Source: CAYNFQ01 sp964396715
GTDB lineage: Bacteria > Patescibacteriota > Microgenomatia > Daviesbacterales > UBA10151
NCBI GenBank assembly: GCA_964396715.1
Contig: CAYNFQ010000003.1
Coordinates: 1 to 64,000 of the forward strand
Length of the DNA: 64,000 nucleotides
Direction of reading: 5' to 3'
The translations under genes were made by a program, and so were the position numbers. The notes beneath the pieces were generated by a model. It was not told where the DNA came from and ran no database searches. It was given only the letters and a program-made list of their open reading frames with translations. This document shows, one piece after another, positions 15,717 to 23,806 of this stretch (positions are counted from its first letter, which is position 1; the number at the start of each line of letters is the position of its first letter).

Positions 15717-17294
15717 ATGAACAAATACATCGCCTACTGCCGAAAATCCAGAGATGAAGCAGACAAACAAGTTTTGTCTATCGAAGCGCAAATTGCCGAA
15801 CTAAAGGAATTTGCCAGGCGAGAACATTTAGAAATTGTCGAGTTTATTGAGGAAGCCAAAACTGCCAAAATGCCAGGACGCGAGAAATTTTCCGAAGTGA
15901 TTAAAAAAATCGAAAAAGGCTACGCCAATGGTATTCTCGCTTGGCACCCAGATCGTTTAGCCAGAAATTCGATGGACGGTGGAAAGATTGTCTATTTATT
16001 GGATATCGGTAAATTGGTCGATCTGAAATTCCCGACTTTCTGGTTTGACAATACCCCGCAAGGAAAATTTATGCTCTCAATCGCCTTTGGTCAATCAAAG
16101 TATTATGTAGACAATCTTTCCGAAAACGTCAAACGGGGCTTACGCCAAAAACTCCGAAACGGAGTTTGGCCAGCAAAAGCCCCTTATGGCTATGTGAACA
16201 ATCCCAAAACCAGAGGCATAGATGTTGATCCTGAAAAATCAAAAGCTATTAAGCGAGCTTTTGAAATGTTTGCAGAAGGAAACCACACTTTTACAGACAT
16301 AGCCAAATATCTTCGCAAGTTTGATCTGAAGCGTAAAAACGAAAAATCACTTCATATCAACGAAATTCGGCAAATTCTCTCCAACAAGTTTTACATCGGG
16401 ATTATGTTTTACAACGGCGAGTATCACGACGGAAACCATAAATGTTTTATCTCCAAAGAAATTTTTCAGGAGGCTCAAGAGGAAATAGCCAGAAGAAGCA
16501 AACATTTCAAAAAATCATACCGTTTTCCGTTTTTGGGACTTGCAAGGTGCAGCGAATGTGGTGCGGCCATCACCGCCGAACAACACATCAAGTTTTACAA
16601 AACCACTAACCGAAAAGTTAGTTATATTTACTATCGTTGTACCAAAAAACTCGGTCCGTGTTCCCAAGTTCCAATAACCAGTTTTGAGATGGAAGGACAG
16701 TTAAGAAAAGTTGTTTCTGATGTGGTGCTTCCCCAGAGTTGGGCTGACCACTGGCTGAAATTTTTGGAAAGAGATCAACAAGCTGAAAAAGAATCATCAG
16801 AAACAACTATCAAAAATCTCAAAATTGAAATTCAAGATGTAGATCGAAGGCAAAACACGCTTTTGGACAGTTATTTGGATAGTATCGTTGACCCCGAAAC
16901 TTATAAATCCAAGAAAAACGAAATGTTCGAAACAAAACTTAAATTACAGGAAGAAATCGTCAAAGTTGAGGAGACGGGTTCGAGTTGGCTCGAACCTATG
17001 AGAGAGTTCATAAATTGCGCCTTACAGGCGCAAAAAATCGCGCGCGCAAAAAATAATTGCGAAGAATTAGCATTCTTCGCAAAACGTGTCGGCTCGAACT
17101 TCTTTTTATCTAATCGGCAGCTCTCGGCAGAATATAAAAAGGGCTTCTCGGCGCTCCGTGCGGGCGGCGGCGCACGGAGCGCCTCCACCTTTCCGGACTT
17201 TTTCTCTCTTTTGGTCGGGGTGACAGGAATTGAACCTGCTGCTTCACGCACCCCATGCGCGCGGTCTACCGATGACCTACACCCCGTATTCTAG
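15717..17294 (+). CDS. Large serine recombinase 2
   Basis: The 525-residue frame has YCRKSRDEADKQVLSIEAQI (catalytic Ser11), PDRLARN near residue 83, a recombinase domain (about 150-270), a zinc ribbon (CSECGAAI...CTKKLGPC, about 280-320) and a coiled coil (about 355-420). Residues from about 470 on come from a GC-rich hairpin and then from tRNA-Pro read backwards (VTGIEPAASRTPCARST), so the real C-terminus is set by the integration junction. In the attP configuration it would end VEIYEKVRTEFQSC. A GGAG ribosome-binding site precedes the ATG. Confidence 0.92.
   Translation: MNKYIAYCRKSRDEADKQVLSIEAQIAELKEFARREHLEIVEFIEEAKTAKMPGREKFSEVIKKIEKGYANGILAWHPDRLARNSMDGGKIVYLLDIGKLVDLKFPTFWFDNTPQGKFMLSIAFGQSKYYVDNLSENVKRGLRQKLRNGVWPAKAPYGYVNNPKTRGIDVDPEKSKAIKRAFEMFAEGNHTFTDIAKYLRKFDLKRKNEKSLHINEIRQILSNKFYIGIMFYNGEYHDGNHKCFISKEIFQEAQEEIARRSKHFKKSYRFPFLGLARCSECGAAITAEQHIKFYKTTNRKVSYIYYRCTKKLGPCSQVPITSFEMEGQLRKVVSDVVLPQSWADHWLKFLERDQQAEKESSETTIKNLKIEIQDVDRRQNTLLDSYLDSIVDPETYKSKKNEMFETKLKLQEEIVKVEETGSSWLEPMREFINCALQAQKIARAKNNCEELAFFAKRVGSNFFLSNRQLSAEYKKGFSALRAGGGARSASTFPDFFSLLVGVTGIEPAASRTPCARSTDDLHPVF
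17037..17056. repeat. 20-bp inverted repeat, right copy
   Basis: This is the exact inverted partner of 14569-14588, inside the 3' part of recombinase 2. Confidence 0.7.
17115..17217 (+). repeat. Attachment-like junction (site A), 103-bp inverted repeat arm
   Basis: These 103 bp are identical to the reverse complement of 15569-15671. The arm contains a perfect 13-bp GC-rich stem (about 17150-17182) and ends in the core TGGTCG, which is also the 3' end (CG, discriminator A, CCA) of tRNA-Pro on the minus strand. This fits an attL-type junction at the tRNA gene. Confidence 0.8.
17212..17286 (-). tRNA. tRNA-Pro (GGG)
   Basis: The minus strand folds as a full cloverleaf. The 7-bp acceptor CGGGGTG/CACCCCG pairs perfectly, the D stem is GGTC/GACC, the anticodon loop ATGGGGT gives anticodon GGG, and the T arm has loop TTCAATT. 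Discriminator A and an encoded CCA follow at 17215-17212. The 3' end including CCA lies in the recombination core shared with 14493 and 15569, so the integration event rebuilt an intact tRNA. Confidence 0.93.
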
Positions 17295-17314
17295 TATTTT
17301 ACCACTCGCCTGAC

Positions 17315-17320
17315 TATAAT
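17315..17320 (+). promoter_or_regulatory. -10 box, leaderless EEP gene
   Basis: TATAAT lies exactly 6 nt before the ATG at 17327, with no ribosome-binding site. Confidence 0.65.
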
Positions 17321-17326
17321 TTAACT

Positions 17327-18115
17327 ATGAAATTAATATCCTTAAATACCTGGGGCGGGAAATATTTTGAGCCTTTGGCAAACTTTATAAAACAACATTC
17401 TAAAGATTCCGATATTTTTTGTTTCCAGGAAATATACAATACCAGATCAAATATTAAACAATATAAAAATATAATCATGACCAATTTACTGAATGAATTA
17501 AAAGATATCTTAACTGATTTTCAGGTCTTTTATTTTCCAATTCTGTCCGGATTTGATGATCAGGCGGATCCCGTGACTTTTGACCTAACCTGTGGCCTTG
17601 CAATATTCATAAAGAAGAACATCCGGATAATTTCATATAAGGATTATTTTATATACCAGGATCCTAGCTTCACTGCTTTAAAAAAAGACTTTTCAAATCT
17701 TGCAACGCCACTTCAACAAATAAGCTTTAATTTAAAGGGTAAAACTATCTCTGTTTTTAACTTTCATGGAACACCCTTCCCTGCTGATAAATTGGACTCT
17801 CCAAACCGTTTGGAAGAAGCAGAAAAAGTTAAAGATATTGTTGCAAAATCAGCAGATGGGAAAATTTTGGTTGGTGATTTTAACCTACTTCCCCAAACAG
17901 AATGTATAAAAATTATTGGACAAAATATGCGGAATTTAATCGAGGAATTTAATATAGAAAGAACCAGAAGTAACTTAAGTCCTTACTTTAAAAAACCACA
18001 TTTTCAACTCTTTGCAGATTATGTTTTCGTAACAAGTGATGTTGAGATAAAAGATTTTCAAGTTCAGGAAGTGGAAATTTCAGACCACTTACCAATGATT
18101 TTGGCATTTGATTAA
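17327..18115 (+). CDS. Endonuclease/exonuclease/phosphatase-fold protein
   Basis: The 262-residue protein has the EEP metal-phosphoesterase motifs in order: SLNTWGG (residues 5-11), FCFQEI (Glu ligand near 36), GDFNLLP near 187 and the C-terminal SDHLPM. These support a Mg-dependent phosphodiesterase on nucleic acid, inositol phosphate or lipid head groups; the sequence does not choose between them. There is no signal peptide. A truncated acylphosphatase frame starts immediately after its stop codon. Confidence 0.85.
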   Translation: MKLISLNTWGGKYFEPLANFIKQHSKDSDIFCFQEIYNTRSNIKQYKNIIMTNLLNELKDILTDFQVFYFPILSGFDDQADPVTFDLTCGLAIFIKKNIRIISYKDYFIYQDPSFTALKKDFSNLATPLQQISFNLKGKTISVFNFHGTPFPADKLDSPNRLEEAEKVKDIVAKSADGKILVGDFNLLPQTECIKIIGQNMRNLIEEFNIERTRSNLSPYFKKPHFQLFADYVFVTSDVEIKDFQVQEVEISDHLPMILAFD

Positions 18116-18277
18116 AATGAAGCTGATGGTTCTGTTTATATAGAAGCAGAAGGAAATAAAGAAAAATTGGATCAATTTTTAGATTGGTGCAAAACTGGCC
18201 CTACTTTGGCTAAAGTTGAAAGAATTCAAATAAGCCAAGGGCAATTAAAAAATTTCACAGAGTTCTATATAAACTAG
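18116..18277 (+). pseudogene. Acylphosphatase 3' remnant
   Basis: The 53 codons after the EEP stop read N-E-A-D-G-S-V-Y-I-E-A-E-G, then LDQFLDWCKTGPTLAKVERI, and end FTEFYIN. These match the second half of acylphosphatase (LPDGSVEVVAEG...L..GP..A.V..V.......F.GFEI). The first half, with the catalytic Arg loop GRVQGVxFR, is missing and there is no start codon. The gene lost its 5' part exactly where the EEP gene ends, pointing to replacement by recombination. Confidence 0.8.
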
Positions 18278-18334
18278 GAGATTATTTTGGATTGTTGGAA
18301 GCTATTTATCTCCTGGGGTTGGTTTACCATATTA

Positions 18335-19303
18335 TTATACTCTTACTTTGGCACGATTAGAGAGACGTCTTGCTAGTGCATCTTTGACTTTTGCTGCAGC
18401 CCAGGGTGGGATATCTTGACCAGTTGCAGTTGCAAAACGTAAAGCTCCTATTAGGGTTGGTCTGCCTCCAAGACTTATAACCTCACTTATTGCATATCCT
18501 CCTTTTATAGCTTCCTGAGGACCCATGTTTTTTGGTATGTATGTTAGAGCTCTTAAAGGATTATCGTCATGAGTATCCGGATTAATAAGGGCTGTTGCAT
18601 GTATTCTTCCAGCAAGATCCCTATCATATATCTTTCTTGTCCCGGAAAAGAAACCACCTAATCTACGTCCCCAAGTAGTATCATATTCAATACCGTCCAA
18701 ACCTTCCCCGTCTGATTCTTCTAATTCAAGGATGGCTCTTGACGACAAAGAAAAAAATCTTGCACCAGGATGAGCTCCAATAAAGTAAACCTTTTCACCA
18801 CCAATATCTCTACCCTCTTTTACTGTATCTATCAGTGATCTGCCTACTTTTACAAGTCTATCTAAACCAACTATGAGAAGATGGCGTTTCCCCCAGGTAC
18901 TGGTTTCTGTTGCCGGAATATTATTAATTGGCAAACCAAACTCATCTATTAATCTCTGGGCTATAAAATATGCCTCAAGAGTATCATGTCCTGTAATAGC
19001 CAAATGCTCAACACCTGCAGCTACCGTTTTTATCACCAACCATCTGGGGTCATCCTGACCATCGTCTCCTCTCACCTTTGTGTGCTGATGCATACTAAGT
19101 TTCACCTCGCCAAGATGAGCGGCATCGTAAAATGCTAATCCAGCAATAACACTAGCAGGGAGAATAATATCACGGGCAACATTAATTAATTGACCAGGAT
19201 TAAGCTCAGGAACATCACGCAATATTTCTAAAAATTTATTACGGACAGGTGGTGGAACTACACCCCGAATTTCTTCAAGAAAATGTTCAGTTAGTCTGGG
19301 CAT
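18335..19303 (-). CDS. PHP-domain metal-dependent phosphoesterase-like protein
   Basis: The 322-residue protein has a PHP-like metal site: LSMHQHTKV (HxH, about residues 69-77), then LAITGHDTLEAY near 101, FIGAHPGARF near 176 and NPDTHDDNP near 241. The family includes histidinol phosphatase and polymerase-associated PHP domains. Here a roughly 60-residue helical N-terminus precedes it. The substrate is unknown. It follows metK on the same strand but has its own -10 box. Confidence 0.75.
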   Translation of the reverse strand: MPRLTEHFLEEIRGVVPPPVRNKFLEILRDVPELNPGQLINVARDIILPASVIAGLAFYDAAHLGEVKLSMHQHTKVRGDDGQDDPRWLVIKTVAAGVEHLAITGHDTLEAYFIAQRLIDEFGLPINNIPATETSTWGKRHLLIVGLDRLVKVGRSLIDTVKEGRDIGGEKVYFIGAHPGARFFSLSSRAILELEESDGEGLDGIEYDTTWGRRLGGFFSGTRKIYDRDLAGRIHATALINPDTHDDNPLRALTYIPKNMGPQEAIKGGYAISEVISLGGRPTLIGALRFATATGQDIPPWAAAKVKDALARRLSNRAKVRV

Positions 19304-19310
19304 TTTTTAT

Positions 19311-19316
19311 ATTATA
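19311..19316 (-). promoter_or_regulatory. -10 box, leaderless PHP gene
   Basis: TATAAT on the minus strand lies 7 nt before the ATG at 19303. Confidence 0.6.
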
Positions 19317-19400
19317 ACTATCGTCATAATGCATAAAATTATACATTATTAGGAGATAAATATCAAACTATAGGATTACTTTTAGATATAAAGTCAAAAT

Positions 19401-20513
19401 TTAAACCACTTTCTCCCAGGGGAATTCTTCACGGCCAAAATGACCATAGCTGGCAGTTGGTAAATAGATTGGCCTTTGTAAATCCAAACCTTGTAAAATT
19501 CCTGAAACTGAAGTATCCAAAATTTTATCCATAAAGGAAAGCAATACTTTGTGAGATTTTTTGGCAGTGCCAAAAGTTTCCACATCTTCCATAGTGGGTT
19601 TTTTAGCCCCAATAAAATATGCCAGTCTCACTTCTGCTTTTTCAGCTAGCCCATTTGCCACAATATTTTTGGCTAAAAATCTGGCTGCATATGCCCCGCC
19701 TCTATCTACTTTTGAGGGCTCTTTACCGGAAAAACATCCTCCGCCAACTCTGGCATAACCGCCATATGTATCCACCACAATTTTTCTGCCGGTTAATCCG
19801 CAATCAGAGGCCGGTCCGCCATTGTGCCAGATTCCTGTACCATTAACAATTAAATCATTCTTTTTTATTTTAAACCCAAACATCTCCAATACCGGTATAA
19901 CTATAAAATTATAAACATCATCTTTTACCTCATCTAAATTTACGGATTCTTTATGAGGTACAGCTATGACAACTTGAGTTACTCTGATAGGTTTTCCGTC
20001 ATTGTATTCTATAGTTACTTGAGATTTTCCATCCGGCCTTAAATACTTAATAATATTCTCTTCTCTAACAGTATCCATTCTTTTGGTCAAAGAGTGTGCC
20101 ATCATAATAGGCAGCGGCATTAAAGAGTTTGTCTCCTTACAAGCAAAACCAAACATCATCCCCTGATCTCCTGCCCCTTTTTTCTTAACCCCCACGGCAA
20201 TTTCCGGGGATTGTTCATGAACAAATACTTCAATTGGAGACTGATCTGAAAAATTAAATTTAGGATCTGTATAGCCTAATCTTTTTATTTGCTCTCTGGC
20301 AATTTTTTTAAAATCTATTTTGGCTTTTGCTCCAATTTCCCCGGCAATAATTAATCTGTCATTTCCTGCCAGACATTCAATGGCAGTCCTGCCCTGTGGG
20401 TCTTGAGCTAAAACTGCATCCAAAATGGCATCGGAAATCTGGTCGCAAATTTTGTCCGGATGACCGCTACAGACTGATTCAGAAGTAAAAGTTGTAATGC
20501 CGTTTTTTGCCAT
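19401..20513 (-). CDS. metK: S-adenosylmethionine synthetase
   Basis: MetK makes SAM from methionine and ATP. The N-terminal SVCSGHPDKICDQISDAILD, the GAGDQGMMFGFA loop near 111 and DTYGGYARVGGGCFSGK near 251 are present. The last block differs from the Escherichia-type sequence (GMGRHGGGAFSGKD), and NGTGIWHNGGPASDCGLTGR replaces the usual NPTGRFVIGGPQGD, so this is a divergent branch of the family. Length (370) is normal. A SAM-riboswitch-like leader precedes it, so it is probably shut off by its own product. Confidence 0.97.
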   Translation of the reverse strand: MAKNGITTFTSESVCSGHPDKICDQISDAILDAVLAQDPQGRTAIECLAGNDRLIIAGEIGAKAKIDFKKIAREQIKRLGYTDPKFNFSDQSPIEVFVHEQSPEIAVGVKKKGAGDQGMMFGFACKETNSLMPLPIMMAHSLTKRMDTVREENIIKYLRPDGKSQVTIEYNDGKPIRVTQVVIAVPHKESVNLDEVKDDVYNFIVIPVLEMFGFKIKKNDLIVNGTGIWHNGGPASDCGLTGRKIVVDTYGGYARVGGGCFSGKEPSKVDRGGAYAARFLAKNIVANGLAEKAEVRLAYFIGAKKPTMEDVETFGTAKKSHKVLLSFMDKILDTSVSGILQGLDLQRPIYLPTASYGHFGREEFPWEKVV

Positions 20514-20520
20514 AAGTTTT

Positions 20521-20604
20521 CCCTTTCGGGCACATCATTTTGGCACCGTTAACTTATCGGTTGTCGCTACGTTCATGTAAACTGAACGTAGACTCTTGAT
20601 GCAA
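20521..20604 (-). ncRNA. SAM riboswitch, S-box clan (SAM-I/IV-variant-like)
   Basis: The leader of metK carries the S-box core in order: a P1 strand GCATCA followed by AAGAG, a 9-bp P2 (CTACGTTCA/TGAACGTAG), GACAACCG, a short P3, GGTGCCAAAA, and the closing P1 strand TGATG. P4 seems absent, as I recall for SAM-I/SAM-IV variants. A CCCGAAAGGG hairpin directly after P1 would hide the AAAGGG ribosome-binding site, which fits translational control. Function is inferred from the motif and from its position before metK. Confidence 0.65.
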
Positions 20605-20653
20605 TATTATTTAACCATACATCAGCTATTTTGGCAAGTGACGAATATAGTGA

Positions 20654-20686
20654 GTCATCCTGAGCGACCAAAGGGAGTCGAAGGAT
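20654..20686. repeat. Dispersed TCATCCTGAGC/GAAGGATCT repeat
   Basis: This is a partial dyad with ends GTCATCCTGAGC and GTCGAAGGATCT, a dispersed element type I recall from many environmental genomes. A related dyad occurs at 47227-47252. It may act as a transcription-end hairpin. Confidence 0.6.
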
Positions 20687-22087
20687 CTATTTCTCAAAAA
20701 CCGCATGTTTTTTAATCAGACCAATCATTTTATTTTTAGTCCCTTCAATATCTCCACCTAACTCAACTTCTACATTAAGTCTTAGAAGAGGTTCTGTATT
20801 GGAAGAGCGAAGTGATAATCTCCAGTCAGCAAAAGAAATTGATACCCCGTCTAATTCTGACACTTCACCCTCCGGGAATTCTTTCTTTATTGCCTCCATC
20901 ACTTCTTTGGCATTTTTTACTTCAAAATTATACTCCCCTGATTCATGAGACCTTCTTAAACTATCAACAATTTCTGAAAGTTTTTTACCCTCTTCTGTCA
21001 TTACCTTAAGAATAATTAAAATCATGGGAATTTGAGATTCTGCATTACCTGTTTCCTTAAAAAAATAATGTGATGAAGACTCTCCTGCAAAAACTCCGCC
21101 TGTCTCATGCAGTTTTTCTGTAATAAATGAATGGCCTACCTTTGTGATAACAAAAGTTCCACCCAACTCCTCAACAATTTTTTTAGGAGTCATTATATAT
21201 CTGATATCCCCTAAAACCGTTGCTCCTTTGTGTTTTTTTAAAACCTCTCTGGCTACAATTGCAGTAATAATAGACGGAGGAACAATTTCTCCTTTTTCAT
21301 CAATAAAAAATAACCTGTCCCCATCCCCATCAGGAGCCAGTCCTAAATCAGCACCCTCTTTAACTACTCTTTTTTGCAAATCAACTAAAGTTTCTTTTTG
21401 CAAAGGATCTGCCTGATGTGCAGGAAAAGTTCCATCCAGTTCAAAATTCATCTTTATTAATTCACCGGGGATATGTTTAAATAACTCCTCAATATATAAA
21501 GCCCCCAAAGCATTAGCAGCATCAGCCACAACTTTATAGGAATTTAAGATTGGGTTTCCGGCAATCCTTAAAGCATTTTCTACTTCCTCCACAACTACTC
21601 CCATCTTTTTGGTAATAGATCCACCATCTACTTTTGGTAGATCTATTCCTTCAATTGCCATTTTCTTAATATCATCCATGCCAGTAGATTTACCAATCTT
21701 GACTAAACCTGTAGGAGATTTTCTAACTATTTTTATGCCGTTATATTCTTTGGGATTATGGGAAGCAGTAATCTGTACACCTCCATCTAACCCCCCTTTA
21801 AAAACTGCATAATAAAAGGTGGGGGTAGAAACAATTCCTAAATCTATTACTTTAGCACCTAACTTAATTAATGTTTTAGTAACATTTTCAAATAGGGCAG
21901 GGGAGGATAGTCTCATATCACGCCCCACAGCTACAGTTAAAGGACCCACAGAATTTAATTGATCTAGTATTAGTTTATAAATTGCTCTGGTGATAGGAAT
22001 AGCAAATTCTTCATTTATTTCTTCAGGGTATACGCCTCTAATATCATAGCTTTTAAAAATCTTCTCCGGAGGAATTTGCTTATCCAT
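20687..22087 (-). CDS. Phosphomannomutase/phosphoglucomutase
   Basis: The 466-residue alpha-D-phosphohexomutase has FKSYDIRGVYP near the N-terminus, the phosphoserine loop TASHNPKEYNG near residue 108, the metal loop APDGDGDRLFF near 240, the sugar-binding GESSSHYFF near 325 and the C-terminal phosphate-binding RSSNTEPLLRLN. It interconverts hexose 1- and 6-phosphates and supplies nucleotide-sugar synthesis, so it may feed the glycosyltransferases of this region. Glucose versus mannose specificity cannot be read with confidence. Confidence 0.93.
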   Translation of the reverse strand: MDKQIPPEKIFKSYDIRGVYPEEINEEFAIPITRAIYKLILDQLNSVGPLTVAVGRDMRLSSPALFENVTKTLIKLGAKVIDLGIVSTPTFYYAVFKGGLDGGVQITASHNPKEYNGIKIVRKSPTGLVKIGKSTGMDDIKKMAIEGIDLPKVDGGSITKKMGVVVEEVENALRIAGNPILNSYKVVADAANALGALYIEELFKHIPGELIKMNFELDGTFPAHQADPLQKETLVDLQKRVVKEGADLGLAPDGDGDRLFFIDEKGEIVPPSIITAIVAREVLKKHKGATVLGDIRYIMTPKKIVEELGGTFVITKVGHSFITEKLHETGGVFAGESSSHYFFKETGNAESQIPMILIILKVMTEEGKKLSEIVDSLRRSHESGEYNFEVKNAKEVMEAIKKEFPEGEVSELDGVSISFADWRLSLRSSNTEPLLRLNVEVELGGDIEGTKNKMIGLIKKHAVFEK

Positions 22088-22138
22088 TTAGTATCTAAAT
22101 ATTTTACCAGACTCGTGCAAGAAATACACCCAAGAGTG

Positions 22139-22144
22139 TATAAT
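22139..22144 (+). promoter_or_regulatory. -10 box, leaderless DMT gene
   Basis: TATAAT lies 6 nt before the ATG at 22151. This fixes that ATG over the longer open frame that starts at 22076. Confidence 0.65.
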
Positions 22145-22150
22145 CAAATT

Positions 22151-22582
22151 ATGTTTGACTGGAAGATTTTGGCAATTGCTACTCCTTTGCTTTTTGTCAT
22201 TTACCAAACACTTTCCAAGTTTTTGCCAAAAGATGTTTCTGTGTTTTTAGTTAATGCTTATGCTTCATTTATTGGATTTTTGATAATGTTAGCTTTTCAT
22301 CTTTTAACTTCATCTGATAAATCATTAATATTGGGAGCAAAATATCTGCCAATTGCTTTTGGAATTGGAGCATTAATAGGGGTTGGAAATTATGGAATTA
22401 TAAAAGCTTATACCTTGGGTGCTCCCCAATCTTTATTTACCATAATTTTTTATATAACTTTAATTATTTATGGCATACTTTTTGGGGTTTTAATTTGGCA
22501 TGAGAAATTAAATATGTTCCAGATAGTTGGTATGATTATGGCAATTGCCGGAATATTTATAACAGTATATTTTAAAAAATAA
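22151..22582 (+). CDS. Small EamA/DMT-like membrane transporter
   Basis: The 143-residue protein has five hydrophobic helices, a half-size EamA module ending IVGMIMAIAGIFITVYFKK, a block typical of the drug/metabolite transporter superfamily. It starts at ATG 22151 (MFDWKILAI) because a -10 box lies 6 nt upstream. The longer frame would run into the phosphohexomutase gene and its promoter. Like other five-helix members it would need to dimerise. The substrate is unknown. Confidence 0.75.
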   Translation: MFDWKILAIATPLLFVIYQTLSKFLPKDVSVFLVNAYASFIGFLIMLAFHLLTSSDKSLILGAKYLPIAFGIGALIGVGNYGIIKAYTLGAPQSLFTIIFYITLIIYGILFGVLIWHEKLNMFQIVGMIMAIAGIFITVYFKK

Positions 22583-22697
22583 TTCTGTACCAATTATTCG
22601 AATAATCGAACAAGATAATCTGCTCTAATGATTCGTATCATTTTAATGTATAACCCCTAGAAGACAAAAATAAGAAAAATGATATAAAATATAGGTG

Positions 22698-23504
22698 ATG
22701 AAGCAACCGATAATCACACTATCTTCTGACTTTGGAATTCAAAGTCAGGGAATTGGAAATATGGAAGGAGTAATTGCTCAAATTGCCCCTAATACTCGGG
22801 TTATTCATTTAATGCATGGAATACCCAATTTTGATATAAGAACTGCTGCCAGGACAATGGAGGTTGTAAATTTTATGCCAGTTGGTTTTCATGTTTGTAT
22901 AGTTGATCCGGGTGTAGGTACAAAAAGAAGAGCAATTATAATTCAGGTTGAAAGAGGAGATTACTTAATTGGGCCTGACAATGGAGTTCTTATTTCTGCA
23001 GTTAACATCTTAGGTGGAGCTAAAAAAATAGTAGAGATTACAAATCCCAAATATATGATAAAACCAGTTTCACCAATTTTTCATGGTAGACATATTTTTG
23101 CTCCAGCTGCAGCATATCTGTCAAATGGTGTTCCAATAGAAGAATTTGGCCCTAGGCTAGAGTTTGATCAATTAGTTTCAGCTCCCTATTCAGAAGCTAC
23201 TATTAAAGATGACATCATAAATTCTGAGGTTATAAACATTAATAAATTTGGCTCCCTCAATCTTAATATACTTCATTCAACCTGGGATAAATTAAATCTT
23301 TCCTCTCATCAGATTGTCCAGGTTACCTTTAAAGGTAAAACCATAAGTCTTCCTTTTGTAGAAACTTTTGGGGCTGTTGAAGAAGGGAAACCTGTAATCC
23401 TTAAAGATGATTATGGAAGAGTGGAAATAGCCATTAATTTAGGAGATTTTGCAAAGAAATATAATATCCGAGTTGGAGATTTTTTTGTAATCAAGAAACT
23501 TTAG
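22698..23504 (+). CDS. SAM hydrolase (SAM hydroxide adenosyltransferase, DUF62)
   Basis: The protein matches the chlorinase/fluorinase-like family that hydrolyses SAM to adenosine and methionine. It has ITLSSDFGIQSQGIGNMEG at the N-terminus, HGIPNFDIRTAA near 39, VDPGVGTKRRAI near 73, GPDNGVL near 97 and a C-terminal beta-barrel-like domain. GTG 22695 is the alternative start. It ends with a 4-bp convergent overlap with the toxin gene, probably the ancestral contact point with rpsI. With riboswitch-controlled metK it could set the SAM pool. Confidence 0.9.
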   Translation: MKQPIITLSSDFGIQSQGIGNMEGVIAQIAPNTRVIHLMHGIPNFDIRTAARTMEVVNFMPVGFHVCIVDPGVGTKRRAIIIQVERGDYLIGPDNGVLISAVNILGGAKKIVEITNPKYMIKPVSPIFHGRHIFAPAAAYLSNGVPIEEFGPRLEFDQLVSAPYSEATIKDDIINSEVININKFGSLNLNILHSTWDKLNLSSHQIVQVTFKGKTISLPFVETFGAVEEGKPVILKDDYGRVEIAINLGDFAKKYNIRVGDFFVIKKL

Positions 23505-23806
23505 CGTTTTGGAGACTGTTTTTTAGCTCTTTTCTTAGCATAAACTTTAGTATGGTGTCCAATATCTAGGAATCGGACTGTGGTTTTACTAGTCCATTTA
23601 TAAATTATTCTTATACCGTTTGTGATACTAAATGCCCATTTTCCCGTCATTGGTTTTGTTAGTGGGTGACTATCTAAACGCGTGTCCTCTGGGTTTTTCT
23701 TAAACCAGATAATCCTTTTCTCAATTTCTTTATCTAAATCTGGATTCTCAAATACTGTGTTTTCTAAGGCTTTATCATAATTCCCAGTTTGCTTAACTTT
23801 TACCAT
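23501..23806 (-). CDS. RelE/YoeB-superfamily toxin with rpsI-derived tail
   Basis: This 101-residue toxin-like protein has ITNGIRIIYKW and RFLDIGHHTKVY, the usual end of RelE/YoeB mRNA interferases. It then continues for about 12 residues to RAKKQSPKR, exactly the C-terminus of ribosomal protein S9 encoded 650 bp upstream. The last nine codons differ from those of rpsI at five positions, all synonymous. The toxin gene therefore appears to end in a captured rpsI 3' end. It overlaps its antitoxin gene by 14 bp. Confidence 0.8.
   Translation of the reverse strand: MVKVKQTGNYDKALENTVFENPDLDKEIEKRIIWFKKNPEDTRLDSHPLTKPMTGKWAFSITNGIRIIYKWTSKTTVRFLDIGHHTKVYAKKRAKKQSPKR

Noticed and set aside
15416..15791. 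Minus-strand frames of 70 and 87 codons upstream of recombinase 2
   Set aside because: They are readings through the attP-like repeats and antisense to the recombinase start.
22076..22150. Longer N-terminus for the DMT transporter
   Set aside because: The extra codons overlap the divergent phosphohexomutase gene and contain the -10 box of the ATG at 22151.
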